From contig OZ029917.1 of NCBI GenBank assembly GCA_964023275.1, forward strand, positions 28,596,005 to 28,660,004: a stretch of DNA of 64,000 nucleotides, given 5' to 3'. The notes beneath the pieces are model-generated. The model was given only the letters and a program-made list of their open reading frames with translations. It was not told the DNA's origin and ran no database searches. Shown in pieces: positions 12,010 through 57,792 of the stretch (positions within the stretch are counted from its first letter, which is position 1; the number at the start of each line of letters is the position of its first letter). A program made the translations under genes and the position numbers. This DNA is from Norana najaformis (Eukaryota; Annelida; Clitellata; Crassiclitellata; Hormogastridae).

Positions 12010-13540
12010 GATGAATCTAAGCCAGATCAAATAAAGATGACCCACCTCTCCAGCCAGAGTGTCGGCAGCCATTAAGCCAAACGTGATTATACCTCTTCCT
12101 GCTAGAGAAGATGTAACGGTTTGTGGTCTGTTTAAGGAAGCCGCCTTTAGCTGTCGGGACAGCCTGGAGGAAAGAACTAAGGATTTGTCGGGTTATGGTA
12201 GTGGATTCGAATCCCGGTTGGTCGAACTTGCAGTTCGACTTCGTACAGCACCCTTCCCATAATAAGTGGGCGGTCTCGAACTCAATCTTATACTTCTGCA
12301 AAGGACAGGAAGCCTTTCGATCACCAGATGGCCGAGAGTTGTCTGTAGCGGTCGGATGGGCCGCTACCCCTCTGAAGGATTCGTTGCGGTCATCCCGACC
12401 GACTTCTTCTAAACCCGGGCGCTGCATAAAGTCTGAAGAAAGCACCAAATCTAATTTGTGTTCTAACTCGGCTTGGCGCAGTAATAAGTCCTCTCGCAAT
12501 TGAACCCGACTCTCTATCAGCTCACTGTGTAATTGTACCTGGCGCTCTATCAACTGATCTGACGCTCTAATAAATCTTCTCTCAGCGAAGAGAAAGAGGC
12601 AAGGACTAACGCTTTGCCAACTCTGATCCTAAAGTGGACGTATTTCCTTGCGAATTAACATTAAATTCAGCCATATCTTTCGTTTCACAAATTTATTCTT
12701 AACTAATTGATTTAATTTTAACTATTACTCCTTATTTATTTTTATTCTTTACAAATTATAACTTATTTATACTTAAGTGTTCTGATTTACAGTAATCGTC
12801 AAATAAACTCAAAATTTACAGGCTAATAGAAAATTGGCAGTCTGACACGAGCTCAAAGAATTCGCCCACAAATTAAATAGAAAATGTTCGACTCCCTGGA
12901 TAAAAATGGCGAACTCATCTTTCCGTGGCAGTTACGAAGACGAGGTATAGTCCAAAAAATCCCGTCTCCTTCCCAACGACCGCGTTTTGACGCAGCACTT
13001 CGACAGCGCAAATATCCCAACGGAAATCGGCTTAAACGTATTGCGCCTCAAAGTAATCTAACAACTCCGCAGTAGCTTCAATTTACTCGCCTCAATTCGA
13101 GAACTAGAGATCCTTCCCCAGTCACGATCCGCCGCCAACTGAGCCGTCTCTCTTCGCGCCTTCTACACTTATATCGGAAATATCCGCGAGCTTTGGCACG
13201 GCGCCATTCTCTCCCGCGTCTTTGTACGCGCCTCTTCTTGTTTCGGCGCGCTTCTTGTTCCCGCCAGCTCTTCGGCGGCTTCTTTCCCTAGCATCGTACG
13301 GCGCGCTTCTCGTTCCTGCCAGCTCTTTGGCGCCGCCAGCTCTTTGGCGCCTCCAGCTCTTCGGCGCGCTCGCCAAAACTTAGGCGGTATTCATAACTAC
13401 ACTGTAGCTGCAATGGCCCCGGCCGGACCTAGCGCACACACAGCAGCTGACTAAAGGGTAAGAACAGACGGCCGACATCGATCAATAATACTATCATCAC
13501 TCCCGCCAGTGATGCCTGACTGAGTGGGTCTAAAGCAATT
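12010..13540. other. Unassigned stretch with tRNA-like B box and GC-rich repeat
   Basis: A GGATTCGAATCC box at about 12190-12205 in the context GTGGATTCGAATCCCGGTTGG suggests a decayed tRNA-derived SINE head on the plus strand. Overlapping open frames on both strands (12017-12553 minus, 12123-12503 plus) have no recognised motif. From 13120 the sequence turns GC- and CpG-rich. Confidence 0.3.
13319..13369. repeat. 17-bp tandem repeat in GC-rich block
   Basis: The motif CCAGCTCTTYGGCG recurs at 13319, 13336 and 13353 with a 17-bp period, and once more at 13264. It lies in a CpG-rich block (13120-13440) unlike its AT-rich surroundings. Confidence 0.8.
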
Positions 13541-13599
13541 TCCGTTACAAAGACATAAATGGGCTTCGTGCTGTTGAACTGTAAGACAGACCCAGGGGC

Positions 13600-14445
13600 A
13601 GTCTGTGACTCGGATCATCAGCTGTTGCAACTCTGAAAGTCAGGCTGTGCAGGAAGAAAAAACAGGCTTCAGTCCCCCCTCTGAATCTATAAGAATTGAA
13701 AGATGAGAAGGTGGCAAAATATGAAGCTGAAATTGCCAATAGATTCGACGCTTTGAATGCAGCACAGGAGGAAAGAATGCCAGAGGAACTGTGGCAGACC
13801 ACAAAAATGGTTCTGCTGGAAGTTGCAAATGGATAATGGACGTGCAAAAAAAAAAAAGAAACAGAAAGAGTGGATTACTGACGAGTCCCTTCATTCGATC
13901 AAGGAGAAGAGGGAATCGAGAGAGCTGATAAGCAGACGCAGATAGATGAAATGTGCAGACTTAGAAGATGCTAATCAAAAAGGTGACACGAGGAGACTAT
14001 GTGTGTTCCAAACAGCCAGAACACTGACAAGTAAGTTTCAGCCATTTTTCCACTGTATCAAGTCAGTAACTGGAGAGAGCATCAAAGAACCATCAAAAAC
14101 TGCAGAAAGATGGCATAAATATTGTGAAGAATTATATAATGACAAAGAAGAAAATGAAAATGAAACACAATGGGATTATGAACCAGAACCTCCTCCTTTT
14201 CGATCTGAGGTTGCAAGTGCTATCCGACAAACCGCCACTCGTAACTCAACAGGCTCTGATGATGTCCCAGCAGTTTTCTAAAAGGGAGGTGAAACAGCAG
14301 TGGACAGGATGCACAGGATCAATACAACAGTGTGGGAAAATGGTGAATGGCCTGAGGACTGGACACACTAAATTCATACCACTTCCCAAGAAAGATGATA
14401 AGAAACAGTGCACAAATTACACAAGTAACACAACTTTTGTGCCTG
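13600..14445 (+). pseudogene. RTE-like LINE fragment: linker and start of reverse transcriptase
   Basis: The plus strand encodes KEKRESRELISRRR, WHKYCEELYND, FRSEVASAIRQTATRNSTGS and DDVPAVF, a TAA stop (14279-14281), then GGETAVDRMHRINTTVWENG and EWPEDWTHTKFIPLPKKDD. This is the EN-RT linker plus RT block 1 of RTE-type elements (S-A-G-x-D-x-I-P-A, G-E-W-P-x-D-W, P-x-P-K-K). It stops abruptly near 14445, before the catalytic YADD. At least two in-frame stops. Confidence 0.85.
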
Positions 14446-14449
14446 GGTA

Positions 14450-15430
14450 AGTGTTATTTCATACTTGCTTATGTCTTGAAAGTATAGAAAATGGCTGTTA
14501 TTCCCTTCAAATTTAGCTTTTGTAACCAGGACATTTTGAAATTTACCTACATGTATTTCCAATGACGAAATGGGCGAGTTTGCGTGTTTTCGTGCAAAAA
14601 AAGTAAAAAACAACATATGAATCAATATTAACATGTATTTACACTACAGTTATACAAAAATTACCACACAAGATTTAGAAGTGAGTAGTTTTTCGAGAGT
14701 TACAATTAAACTGTAAATCACTTTCATGAATCAGCCTCCAAATTTAGTCTCCCATCATTATACTGTCCTTGGTATTGACGTTCAAAGTCCAGTATATCCT
14801 GGTGGAAGTGCTCGCTTTGCTCCTCCAAGTACGCTTCCATGTCCTTGAAGTTGAATATGAACTTTGAGGCTTTTGAAGCCTTTTCCTTGAATAATTGAAA
14901 ATGGTCTAATATCCATGACACACAATGACAATACTATTGACTATTTCAGATTTTTCTGTGTCACCAAGCTTTTTAGTGTTCCTCTAGCTGTTATAAAATT
15001 TGAAATTTTTGGTGTTTAACAATTCCTGGGGAAACTTTTCACATGTTCCCTCGGGCCTCTAGTTCCGCCTTTAGATTTGTATTTTAAAACCGTTCTGCAT
15101 TTCTAACACATGACATACTGGCTGAAAACACCGTCCACACAAACCTTAAGGAAAAATGGCCAAATGTCAATCGTCCATCGATTATCCAACTAGCTACAAT
15201 GCGAGTTGTTCTTCAGTTCAAGTTTACTTATTTCGTTTTTATTCATTACGAAGCTTATGCAACTAGCGATCAAGCAAAGAAAATTTTAAATCAAAATTGT
15301 GTAAAATGTGATCACCTATAAAACAATAATGGTGGATTGGAAGTTGTAAAGATATTGAATATTCGAGAATTCATGAATATTCAAGAGTTTCAATATAGCA
15401 TTTTATTAGTGACATTGAATATGCAGAACA
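14450..15430. other. Mostly unassigned; short repeat-associated ORF at 14724-14921 (-)
   Basis: A 65-codon minus-strand frame includes EEQSEHFHQDILDFERQYQG. This resembles the E-x-G-E-R-F-H-Q-D-I...E-x-R-Y-Q-G motif of repeat-borne uncharacterised proteins common in invertebrate genomes. I recall the motif but not a defined function. The remainder shows no gene. Confidence 0.35.
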
Positions 15431-15470
15431 ATTCAGAGCAAAAACTAATTCTGATACAGTGGGAATTTTT

Positions 15471-15607
15471 GGTAATGCCACAACCTTTACCGTAGGAACT
15501 GCTGTGCTCGTATTTCCATACCCACAGTATTACTGCAAGCCTCTATTCCATCTCCATGGTATTATCGTTGCTTCTGACACCATTACCGTGGTAACTGTGG
15601 TATTACC
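15471..15607. repeat. Imperfect inverted repeat
   Basis: GGTAATGCCACAACCTTTAC at 15471 pairs imperfectly with ...GTGGTAACTGTGGTATTACC ending at 15607. It could be the ends of a very short MITE or chance. Confidence 0.35.
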
Positions 15608-15609
15608 AC

Positions 15610-17200
15610 ATTCCCCATTACCCTGTCACTCCATAGTACAGACTGTCTGGTGTCTGACTGAAGTTGGTGTTTAAGGCATAGGCTGTACTGAAATAACTTT
15701 ATGTACCAACTTTAGATGCAGACATCCATGTAACACCCAACCCCTTGTCTACATTTAGGTGACTCCCTTATTGTAGACGTCCTTGATGAACAACTCCGCT
15801 TGGAACAAATCGAAGCCGAACCTACCTGAACCAGTGCACCTAGCTCATTCAGACAGCAACAGTGATAAAGACAGGCTTGAATAGGCCATCCACAAACTGA
15901 ATATCTGGCAATTCGCGCATTTTTAAACATGTAAATGAAACAAACAAAATTTTTACATTTTTATGAATTTTACAGAACACTGACAATAAAACTTGAAATT
16001 AGCATACAACAGAAGTTCCCAGTACAAATCCTCATAACTTCCAGCTGGTTGAAAGCAAGTACATTGAAGCTGTAGGTTAGAAATACAACAATTTTCGACA
16101 AAGGAACCTGAAACTGACAGGTGCCTTTAATTGTTAATACAGGCAAAAGCAGGCGCAAATAATCTGCTGTTTTTACAGAAAGTTTTATTTTATTATATTC
16201 AATAGAAATTCTTAGGTATAAGCAAATTACCGAAGATAGTGGTAGTGTTAAGCCTTGGTCAGCTACTTAATTTAATAACAGATAACACCAAAAGGTCCAC
16301 ACATTCACTGGTTTTCATTTTGTTTGTACTGCCTTACCCTACAGGCAAATCCTTAAGCAACCAGTTTAATCAGGTCATATATGAAACTGGCTTTGATTTC
16401 AATTATCAGAATATTTCACTACACAAGAACAAAAGAATTTGTTACTCAAAAGGTATCAATACAGCATTATCTCTCAACAAATTTTGAAATATGAAAATTT
16501 TAACCATGAAGGATGCATAAATAATTGCAGCCCTTCAAGAGCAACCTTTCCCAGAAAATTTGACAATCAAATGTCTGCACAGGATAAAAACATTCTGCTC
16601 CAGGGATTTGTAATATCAGACTTAAATAAAAGGATAATCTAGGCAACAGCCAGATACTTGGTTGCAACTCCCAAAGCCACGATCAAACAGATGTCACTAC
16701 ATAAACATCAGTACAAACAGTTCTGAAAATAAAATTACAATCTTGGTAAAACTTACTAGGCAGATTATATAATCCCAGTATTTATAAACAATGGTACTCT
16801 TCTAAGCACCCCAAAATTCCAATCAATATTGAGTTACTGACAATGCTACAGTAAATCTTAATCTTCCAAATTCAGCTAATGACCTTAATTACAAAATTCT
16901 GTGCTTTCAACCTTTCGAGGACATATATATGTTCTGTACTCAGTATTTTCATACTTTTTCATTCACACATGAATAAAAAAGACTTAAAATAAGATGAAAA
17001 CTGATCTTTGTATACAGTAGCAGAAAATGAATTAAACAAAGCATCATGGGCCCATGTAGAGTGCCATGTAAATGGAATAATCACAACTGCTATGAATGGC
17101 ACAAACCAATCGTTTTCCCAGAAACTTACACCCAGGATGTCTCATCTGTACTTAGTGGCTCCTAGAGCACAGCTACATGCAAGCTAATGCACATCATTTA
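15610..17200 (-). other. Probable ABCE1 3' UTR and downstream sequence
   Basis: No open frame with recognisable content. If the AATAAA pair at 16184-16194 (minus) is used, bases 17207 to about 16170 are 3' UTR. The rest is AT-rich and unassigned. Confidence 0.35.
16184..16194 (-). terminator. candidate ABCE1 polyadenylation signals
   Basis: Two overlapping TTTATT hexamers on the plus strand read AATAAA on the minus strand about 1.0 kb past the ABCE1 stop. They are the nearest AATAAA signals I noticed, implying a 3' UTR near 1 kb. This is inferred from motif and position only. Confidence 0.3.
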
Positions 17201-17207
17201 AACAGTT

Positions 17208-51979
<34,772 letters not shown>

Positions 51980-52101
51980 CTATAAAAGACAGTACTAATT
52001 CAAAAATCCTAAGTGAAAGACATCATTTATTTGAGACAATAAACTCAAAAGTTTCATAGGTTAAAAGCTGGCTTGAAGTGTACTGAAACTGTTTTATATA
52101 T

Positions 52102-52422
52102 TGTTACAAGTTCACGTGTGATCTGAGGGAGTAGGTATGTTTGGTGGAGAGACGTGTCCTTGTAACATCTGTGAGGTGACAGGTGTTTGGATAGTTGAGA
52201 GTGTCTGAAGGAGTGGTGCCTCACTAAGCGGGAAAAATACTATAAAAGAGGAAGCTTAAACTGTAGGAGAGTTCTTTCTTCTTGATGAACTGATGTTGAA
52301 ACGTTGCTGTCTTGAATGGAAATGGTCAGATGTTGTCGAAGAAAAAGAGAGTTTTAACATTTTAATGTTGTTGCTGGTCCATACCCCGAAGGACAGCGAG
52401 CTACGAACGCCAGCATGCAACA
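52102..52422 (+). repeat. 5' LTR
   Basis: 321 bp, TGTTAC...CAACA. A TATA box TATAAAAG at 52241-52248 is preceded by GCCTCACTAAGCGGG and would start transcripts near 52270. Confidence 0.92.
52241..52248 (+). promoter_or_regulatory. TATA box of the 5' LTR
   Basis: TATAAAAG, conserved in the 3' LTR at 54888-54895. It gives the plus-strand polarity also shown by the primer-binding site. Confidence 0.7.
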
Positions 52423-52562
52423 GATGGCCGCTCGTCCGAAGGAATTTCGTCTGGGAGAATTCGAAAGGGAAGCACAACACATGAAAAGTTGTCCGATGGA
52501 AATTGTCCGGGAAGCGGAACCGATGGAAATTCGTCAGGGACACACCGCAGGACGGTTGACAG

Positions 52563-53153
52563 TTGGAAATTCGTTTGACGGAGGTACAGTATGCTGGTGC
52601 TCGACCGAAAGAAGCCTATCCTAGAGGAATGCCTTCTCCCATGGATCATAGAGGAATGCCTTCTCCCATGGATCATTCAAGGGAGGAGTGGTCAACCGAA
52701 GGTCATCTGGACGGTCAGCCGATGTACACAAGACGAAGGGGGGTGGATCGGCGGGAGCAGACGGTTCTGGTCTCGTGGAAAGCTGATGGTTGGTCAAGGC
52801 AATCTTCAGTCCAGTCGGAGGTTCCTCTTGTGAAGGCGGTGCAATGTGGGTCTTCAGCCGCCTGCCATTGTTTGGATTGGTTGGAGCAGCTACCAAGTCA
52901 GCCGTGTCTGTCGGTCGTCAGTCAACCGCGTCAGTCTACGACAGTGAGAGGTGTGTCAAATCGGTCGCTGGGTCAAGTTCGCCGTCTGATTTGCTATGTT
53001 CAACCTAGTCAAAGGACGCCTGGAACGATATCTACAGGTCATGCTTTTCAACTGCTTTTTACCATCAGTCATAATCCATGGTATAGGCCTTTGGGAACTG
53101 ACCATAGCCCTTGGTCTATTACACCATTTGTTTGGACTCATACACGGGTATGA
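52563..53153 (+). CDS. Unidentified ORF inside the LTR retrotransposon
   Basis: A 196-codon open frame in the interior of the element. It contains a tandem duplicated segment (GMPSPMDH twice, from a 26-bp duplication at 52625-52676) and no recognised Gag, CCHC, protease or RT motif. All six frames are partly open in this GC-richer block, so coding status is doubtful. It may be the remains of Gag or simply leader sequence. Confidence 0.25.
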   Translation: MEIRLTEVQYAGARPKEAYPRGMPSPMDHRGMPSPMDHSREEWSTEGHLDGQPMYTRRRGVDRREQTVLVSWKADGWSRQSSVQSEVPLVKAVQCGSSAACHCLDWLEQLPSQPCLSVVSQPRQSTTVRGVSNRSLGQVRRLICYVQPSQRTPGTISTGHAFQLLFTISHNPWYRPLGTDHSPWSITPFVWTHTRV

Positions 53154-54014
53154 GGTGCGTTAAGGTTTCAGTTGAATAACTCTAGTAGTTTTGATGGTTA
53201 GAGTTGCCTTTTGTAGTATCTTGCGTATGTAGTATCTGGAAGATAGTTCTGGTTAGTTTTTAAATTGTTGCAAAGAATTTTCACGTTGCATTAGGCTGTA
53301 GTTTAAAAATTTTTCTGGTAATTAATGATTTGTTTGATTCGGTTGGAGCTTAGGTAGTTGTGTTGATGGATGGATGGATAGTGTTTGATGGATGATGGTG
53401 TTGTGATGTTCAGTGATGTAGTTGAATGGTTGTTAGGTTTCTCAGGCGAAACTATTCACGTTGATATTTTGTGACTTTTGTATATAGTGTAAATAGTAGT
53501 TAATGTTTCGTCCGGGTTCCGGCAGCTCCAGTTAGATGTGTTTTGCGGCAGCCTTTTGATACCCTATCGCGGATAGGTTTGTCATGTATTTTCGGCTGCA
53601 TATTTAGGTGATCGTATGAATCCTCATTGTGATGTAGTAGAGATATTCGGGAGGCCATCAGATACTGTATATAGGTCGGCTATTGTCCTGTTATCCCGAG
53701 TTGTGTATTAGGTTTTGAGGAATTTGTTGATATTTAGTGAGGTTTGTGTATATAGTCATTCATGTTTTGTCCGGTGTCCCAAAGTTCCAAAGTATTTCAG
53801 TTAGAGGATGTTGTATATGTGCATGCGAATTTTCAGAGATGAGTTGCGTGTGTTTGGATTGTAGAAGTTGTTTAGTCTTAATTACCTTTGTCTGTGATGG
53901 TTAGTAGGTTCAACGATTATGTTTTATGCGTATGAGCTAGATTTTAGTTGAAACAACTTTGAAGTAATGTGATCAGTAACCCATGGGGTTCCCTCTTCCA
54001 CTGGTCGGGGGGTA

Positions 54015-55057
54015 TGTTACAAGTTCCTAACAAGACCCAATTTATCTGACTCGGCAGTTCTGTAAAACTTTCAAAGATTGATCGGATAGGCGAGCGTCTG
54101 TCACTCTTGCTTTTATCATCTGTGGCAAATTCGCACCATTTGACGCTCCATCACGACCCAGGCCGCAACTACCCAGGTCCAAGCATTCATCTGCTCAAGA
54201 ATTGATTTTGGCAATGCCGTCCTCATAGGCCTTGGATCCTCCTACACTGCACAACTCCAGTCTGTCTTTGAATGCTGCGGCTCGCTTGATTGGTGGCATT
54301 CCTAAGTTCAGCCACATTTCTTCATTTATGCTGGAACAATTGCACTGGCTCCCAATATGAAAGCGTATTCTCTTCAAACTTTCGACCCTTGTGCGAAACT
54401 GTCTTGTTGGCTGTGCTCCGCTGTATCTAAAGGAACTCTGCATCCCCCTTTCTTCCATTCCATTCCGGGACGCAGACCACTGCATTCGTCGGCTCAGGGT
54501 GATCTTGCTGACCCTCTAGCTCGAACTGCCACCGCTCAGCGCCGCAGCTTTGCTATTGCTGGCCCTAGCTCTTGGAATGACTTACCTGCCGACCTTCGAT
54601 GGGAGCTTCTCTCCATCTCCCCCACCCTCTTCCGTAAGCACTCGAAGGCCGTATTATTCCCCAGTTCTGGGATGATGGGCTGGGAGCGCCACCGATGAGG
54701 CTACCTTGAAGTGGTGCTTTACAAATTTATGATTAAGATTACGAAGTTCATGTGTGATCTGAGGGAGTAGGCATGTTTGGTGGAGAGAGGTGTCCTTGTA
54801 ACATCTGTGAGGTGACAGGTGTTTGGATAGTTGGGAGTGTCTGAAGGAGTGGTGCCTCACTAAGCGGGAAAAATACTATAAAAGAGGGAGTTTAAACTGT
54901 AGGAGAGTTCTTTCTTCTTGAAGAACTGATGTTGAAACGTTGCTGTCTTTAATGAAAATGGTCTGATGTTGTCGAAGAAAAAGAGAGTTTAACATTTTAA
55001 TGTTGTTGCTGGTCCATACCCCGAAGGACAGTGAGCTACGAATGCCAGCACGTAACA
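54015..55057 (+). repeat. 3' LTR, split by a LINE insertion
   Basis: The first 12 bases (TGTTACAAGTTC) are at 54015-54026 and the remaining 308 at 54750-55057. Joined length 320 bp, matching the 321-bp 5' LTR. Confidence 0.9.
54027..54743 (+). mobile_element. CR1/L2-like truncated insertion within the 3' LTR
   Basis: It splits the 3' LTR after its first 12 bases. AAGTTC is duplicated at 54021-54026 and 54744-54749. The plus strand encodes GDLADPLARTATAQRRSFAI then AGPSSWNDLPADLRWELLSI and SPTLFRKHSKAVLFPSSGMM, the CR1/L2 tail, ending TTTATGATTAAGATTACG. Same family as 44229-44530. Confidence 0.88.
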
Positions 55058-55061
55058 ATAT

Positions 55062-55490
55062 TATTAATCTTAGATTAGTCTGATTATTTTAGCCAGTATA
55101 CTTCTTCTACAATACAACACAGCTGTAATTTGACAATGCCCTCTTTACAAAGTAAAAAAGTGCCCAATGAAGCCAGAGAAGAGGAAACATTATGAACCAA
55201 AAAAAGACTGGAAGAATTAAGATTTCAATTTATTGCGAGACAATCTCAGTAAAAGAGTTGCAAACATGAGGAGGCACATGTAGATAGTTTCAGATGAAGG
55301 GACCAGTAACTGTGAGAGAATGCCAGCCAAAGACAAGACATGTACCAGGAACAACATACTTTCCAGAATATACGGATCAAAGAGAGTATCAGCCATAAAC
55401 AGAGCTACAGGGTATCACCATGGATGACAAATAGGAAGCCAGATGATTTGCATATGCTTTGAAGATGAGGACTGCCAGCTTGAAGCAGGT
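55062..55490. other. Unassigned gap between LTR element and CR1/L2 LINE
   Basis: No coding or repeat motif recognised. Confidence 0.3.
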
Positions 55491-55533
55491 ACACTCAGAT
55501 TGTAATTGTAAACGAACATTTATAAAGCGCCAC

Positions 55534-55827
55534 TTAGGAAACAGTGGTGCTCCCGACTTGAACAAACAAAAAGGATTTCAGGCATTTGCGAGACTGGGTA
55601 GGAGAGAGACCAAGTAACTGAAGCTGCAGGTCAAGAGGAAGGGAGTTCCAGCTGGAAGGGCCAACAAAGGCAAAGCTCCTGGACTGAGCAGTCGTAGTGC
55701 AGACGCGAGGGACTACCAAGAGGCCACGGGTAGCTGAGCGAAGGGAGGCATGGGCAGGCAACGAGGAAACCGGAATACAAAAAGAAGTTAAGTAGGACGG
55801 ACCAGAGCCTAGAAGGCAGTTGCGCAA
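55534..55827 (-). pseudogene. CR1/L2-like RT C-terminal tail
   Basis: LGSGPSYLTSFCIPVSSLPA, RGLLVVPRVCTTTAQSRSFA and FVGPSSWNSLPLDLQLQLLG, then SRKCLKSFLF before a stop. It differs at two residues from the copy at 60691-60918. Confidence 0.9.
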
Positions 55828-56945
55828 AAGGATAAGAATCTTAAACTGGATGCGTTGACTGACAGGAAGCCAATGAAGTGAATCACGAATAAAAGTAGAT
55901 ATATGGCAGACTTTGGAAGACCACTGATAAGGCGTGCAGCAACATTAAGCATAGACTGAAGCTTGGAGGTGTTAATTGCAGAAAGTCCAATATAGGCAGC
56001 ATTGCCAAAGTCAATCCTAGTGCAAATCAGGGCATGAACCAAGATAGTGATCGCATGAAGAGGAAGCGAATGACGAATAGAGCGGAGTTGTCGTAGGTGG
56101 TAAAGACAAGAGCGGGAGATATTATTTACATGGTCAGTCAGAGAAAGAGTTTGATCCAGGATGATTCCGAGGTCACGGACTGAGGAAGAGAAGTGGATAT
56201 GAGGGAAATTAGAAGAAAGGGAACTAAAGTCAATTTTGGCAAGCTGGACGCGGCCACCTAGCCAGATATATTGAGTCTTATCAGGATTAAGACAGAGGCG
56301 GTTAGAAGACATCCAGAGATCTGGAAGAGAGGTTGCCTCAAGAATCCGCTCAACCATCAGAGTGGCTGAGGCAGCCGGGCCATGGGTAAAGGATTGAGTG
56401 TCATCAGCATATTGGTGAGACGAAACACCCAAGGGAAAAAGTATACTGGCCAGGTCAGCAGCATATAGGATATATAGAAGCGGTCCAAGTACTGAACCCT
56501 GGGGAAGACCATAGGGAATGTGAGTCCAGGCAGAGCGAGTGGGCCCAAAAATAACAGAAAGGGAGCGATCAGAAAGACATGAGCAAAACCAAAGAAGAGC
56601 AGGGTCAGTAAGGCCAAAGGATTTAGACAGTCGTTCTAGGAGAATGGAATGATCAACAGTGTCGAAGGCAACACTGACGTCATAGAGAGCAAGAAGAGTG
56701 ACATGACCATGGTCAAAGGCTTGAAAGATGTCAGCTAGAAGGCGGGTGACGAGTGATTCTGTCGAATGGAATTTCCTAGAACCAGATTGAAGGGGAGGCA
56801 TGAGAGAATTAGATTCAAGGTATTCAACCAGTTGAAGACATACATCTTTCAAGGAGCTTCGAGAGGAAGGAAAGGTTACAAATAGGACGATAGTTAGAAG
56901 GAGAGTTAGGGTCCAGACCTTGGCGCTTGAGGGAGGGAAAGACAA
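55809..56945 (-). pseudogene. CR1/L2-like reverse transcriptase domain
   Basis: A 378-codon open frame: GSRKFHSTESLVTRLLADIF, SVAFDTVDHSILLERL (block A Asp), PYGLPQGSVLGPLLYILYAA (block B), HQYADDTQ (catalytic YADD), LNPDKTQYIWLG, VRDLGIILDQTLSLTDHVN and LICTRIDFGNAAYIGLS. The catalytic residues are intact. The frame drifts after LISGLPK and the native C-terminus continues in 55534-55827. The N-terminal RT blocks (SNYRPIC...) lie just upstream in a shifted frame. Confidence 0.93.
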
Positions 56946-57098
56946 CTGCCCTTTTATGTGACGCTGGAATGGAACCCTGACTCACTGACGAATTACATAA
57001 TAAATGTAGAAAAGGAAGAAAGTCATCAACAAATTAATTAATTAGAAATGGAGGAAGTAGGTCAAGTTCGCATGACTTCGAGGGGAGTCCAGTATAAG

Positions 57099-57572
57099 TC
57101 AACGAAGGACATCCGGTTGAAGGGTTTCCCAGTACGAAAGGTTGGCAGTTGTGGTAGGGAAGGACGGAGGGGGTGAATCCTCAGTAGATCGATGGGTCGA
57201 GTCAATCTTGGATCGCATAAAGTACAAGTAGTCGTCTGCAGAGAACGGATGTTGAGAGTAGGAGGAAGGTGAGGAACGACCTAGGACATCAGCAAGTGAT
57301 GACCAGAGGCAAGGTGGGTTTCCTTTTTCTCTGTCTATCAGCGACTCCCAATACGAAGTTTCTTTGGTTCGGAAAATGGAATACATATCTCGAAGGTGAT
57401 GGGTCCAGGTAAGGCGATCAGCAGGATCACGAGTACGACGATATCGGTGCTCTAGACGTCTGGTGTTCCGACGTAAAGCATGGCATTGGCTGTCAAGCCA
57501 AGGTCGTAGTGGTCTCGAGCGAATCCGATGTGGACGGAGAGGAAGGAGGGCATCAAAGAGAGGAAGAACCAA
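57099..57572 (-). pseudogene. LINE EN-RT linker
   Basis: RPWLDSQCHALRRNTRRLEH and LTWTHHLRDMYSIFRTKETS, YWESLID, then FSADDYLYFMRSKIDSTHRS. W-x-D-x-x-C/L...R-x-x-R-R-x-E and the K-x-x-Y-W-x-x-x-I block are standard for the segment between endonuclease and RT. Ends at a stop before the RT. Confidence 0.85.
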
Positions 57573-57792
57573 TGAGTTGAATAGGGTGAATAGACCCTCG
57601 GTTGAGCACTCACTTAAGCAGGAGAGATCAGCGTCGATAGAGCTACTGAGGAGACCTGCACGGAAGGCTTCTCGATCAAGATTCCTTCAGCCACAAGATG
57701 AACGAAGAGCAAAGGAAGGTTGGGAACAGAGGAAGGGAACATTGAAGAGCATGAGACCATGGTCGGAGAGAGTAGCAGGTTCGACGAGGAGG

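Larger units (their letters stand above)
9040..12010 (+). mobile_element. Decayed Ty3/Gypsy-type LTR retrotransposon interior
   Basis: Gypsy domains follow in order on the plus strand. A Gag frame runs 9245-9553, with later stops. A CCHC knuckle (C-x2-C-x4-H-x4-C, near 9890-9935) follows. Protease FLLDTGATVNPIPE is near 10070-10110 with downstream DFYVAGKHNQTILGFKA. RNase H pieces VEYASRAMTRSEQDTYAQIE, ERFHTYVYA and ETDHKPLIAILKK end at 10705. After an inserted hAT the RNase H resumes with APKRLQRMLIRLQRYTYDLV at 11757. The RT core is missing: sequence passes from VQMPLR (~10490) straight to the RNase H start. A possible primer-binding site TGGTCTCAGATTAG is at 9069. LTRs were not identified. 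Dead element. Confidence 0.85.
52102..55057 (+). mobile_element. Short LTR retrotransposon, complete with two LTRs
   Basis: Two LTRs (52102-52422; 54015-54026 plus 54750-55057) begin TGTTACAAGTTC or its remnant and end AACA. A 4-bp direct repeat ATAT flanks the element. TGGCCGCTCGTCC at 52425-52437 is a likely primer-binding site, and a G-rich tract GGGGGGTA (54007-54014) precedes the 3' LTR. By eye the LTRs differ at about 14 sites plus one indel in ~310 bp. The interior is only 1.59 kb with no protease, RT, RNase H or integrase motif, so it must be non-autonomous (TRIM/LARD-like or internally deleted). It lies 122 bp upstream of an ABCE1 exon, in antisense orientation to that gene. Confidence 0.92.

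Noticed and set aside
12017-12553. 178-codon minus-strand open frame
   Set aside because: Overlaps an equally open plus-strand frame and a tRNA-like B box; no domain recognised.
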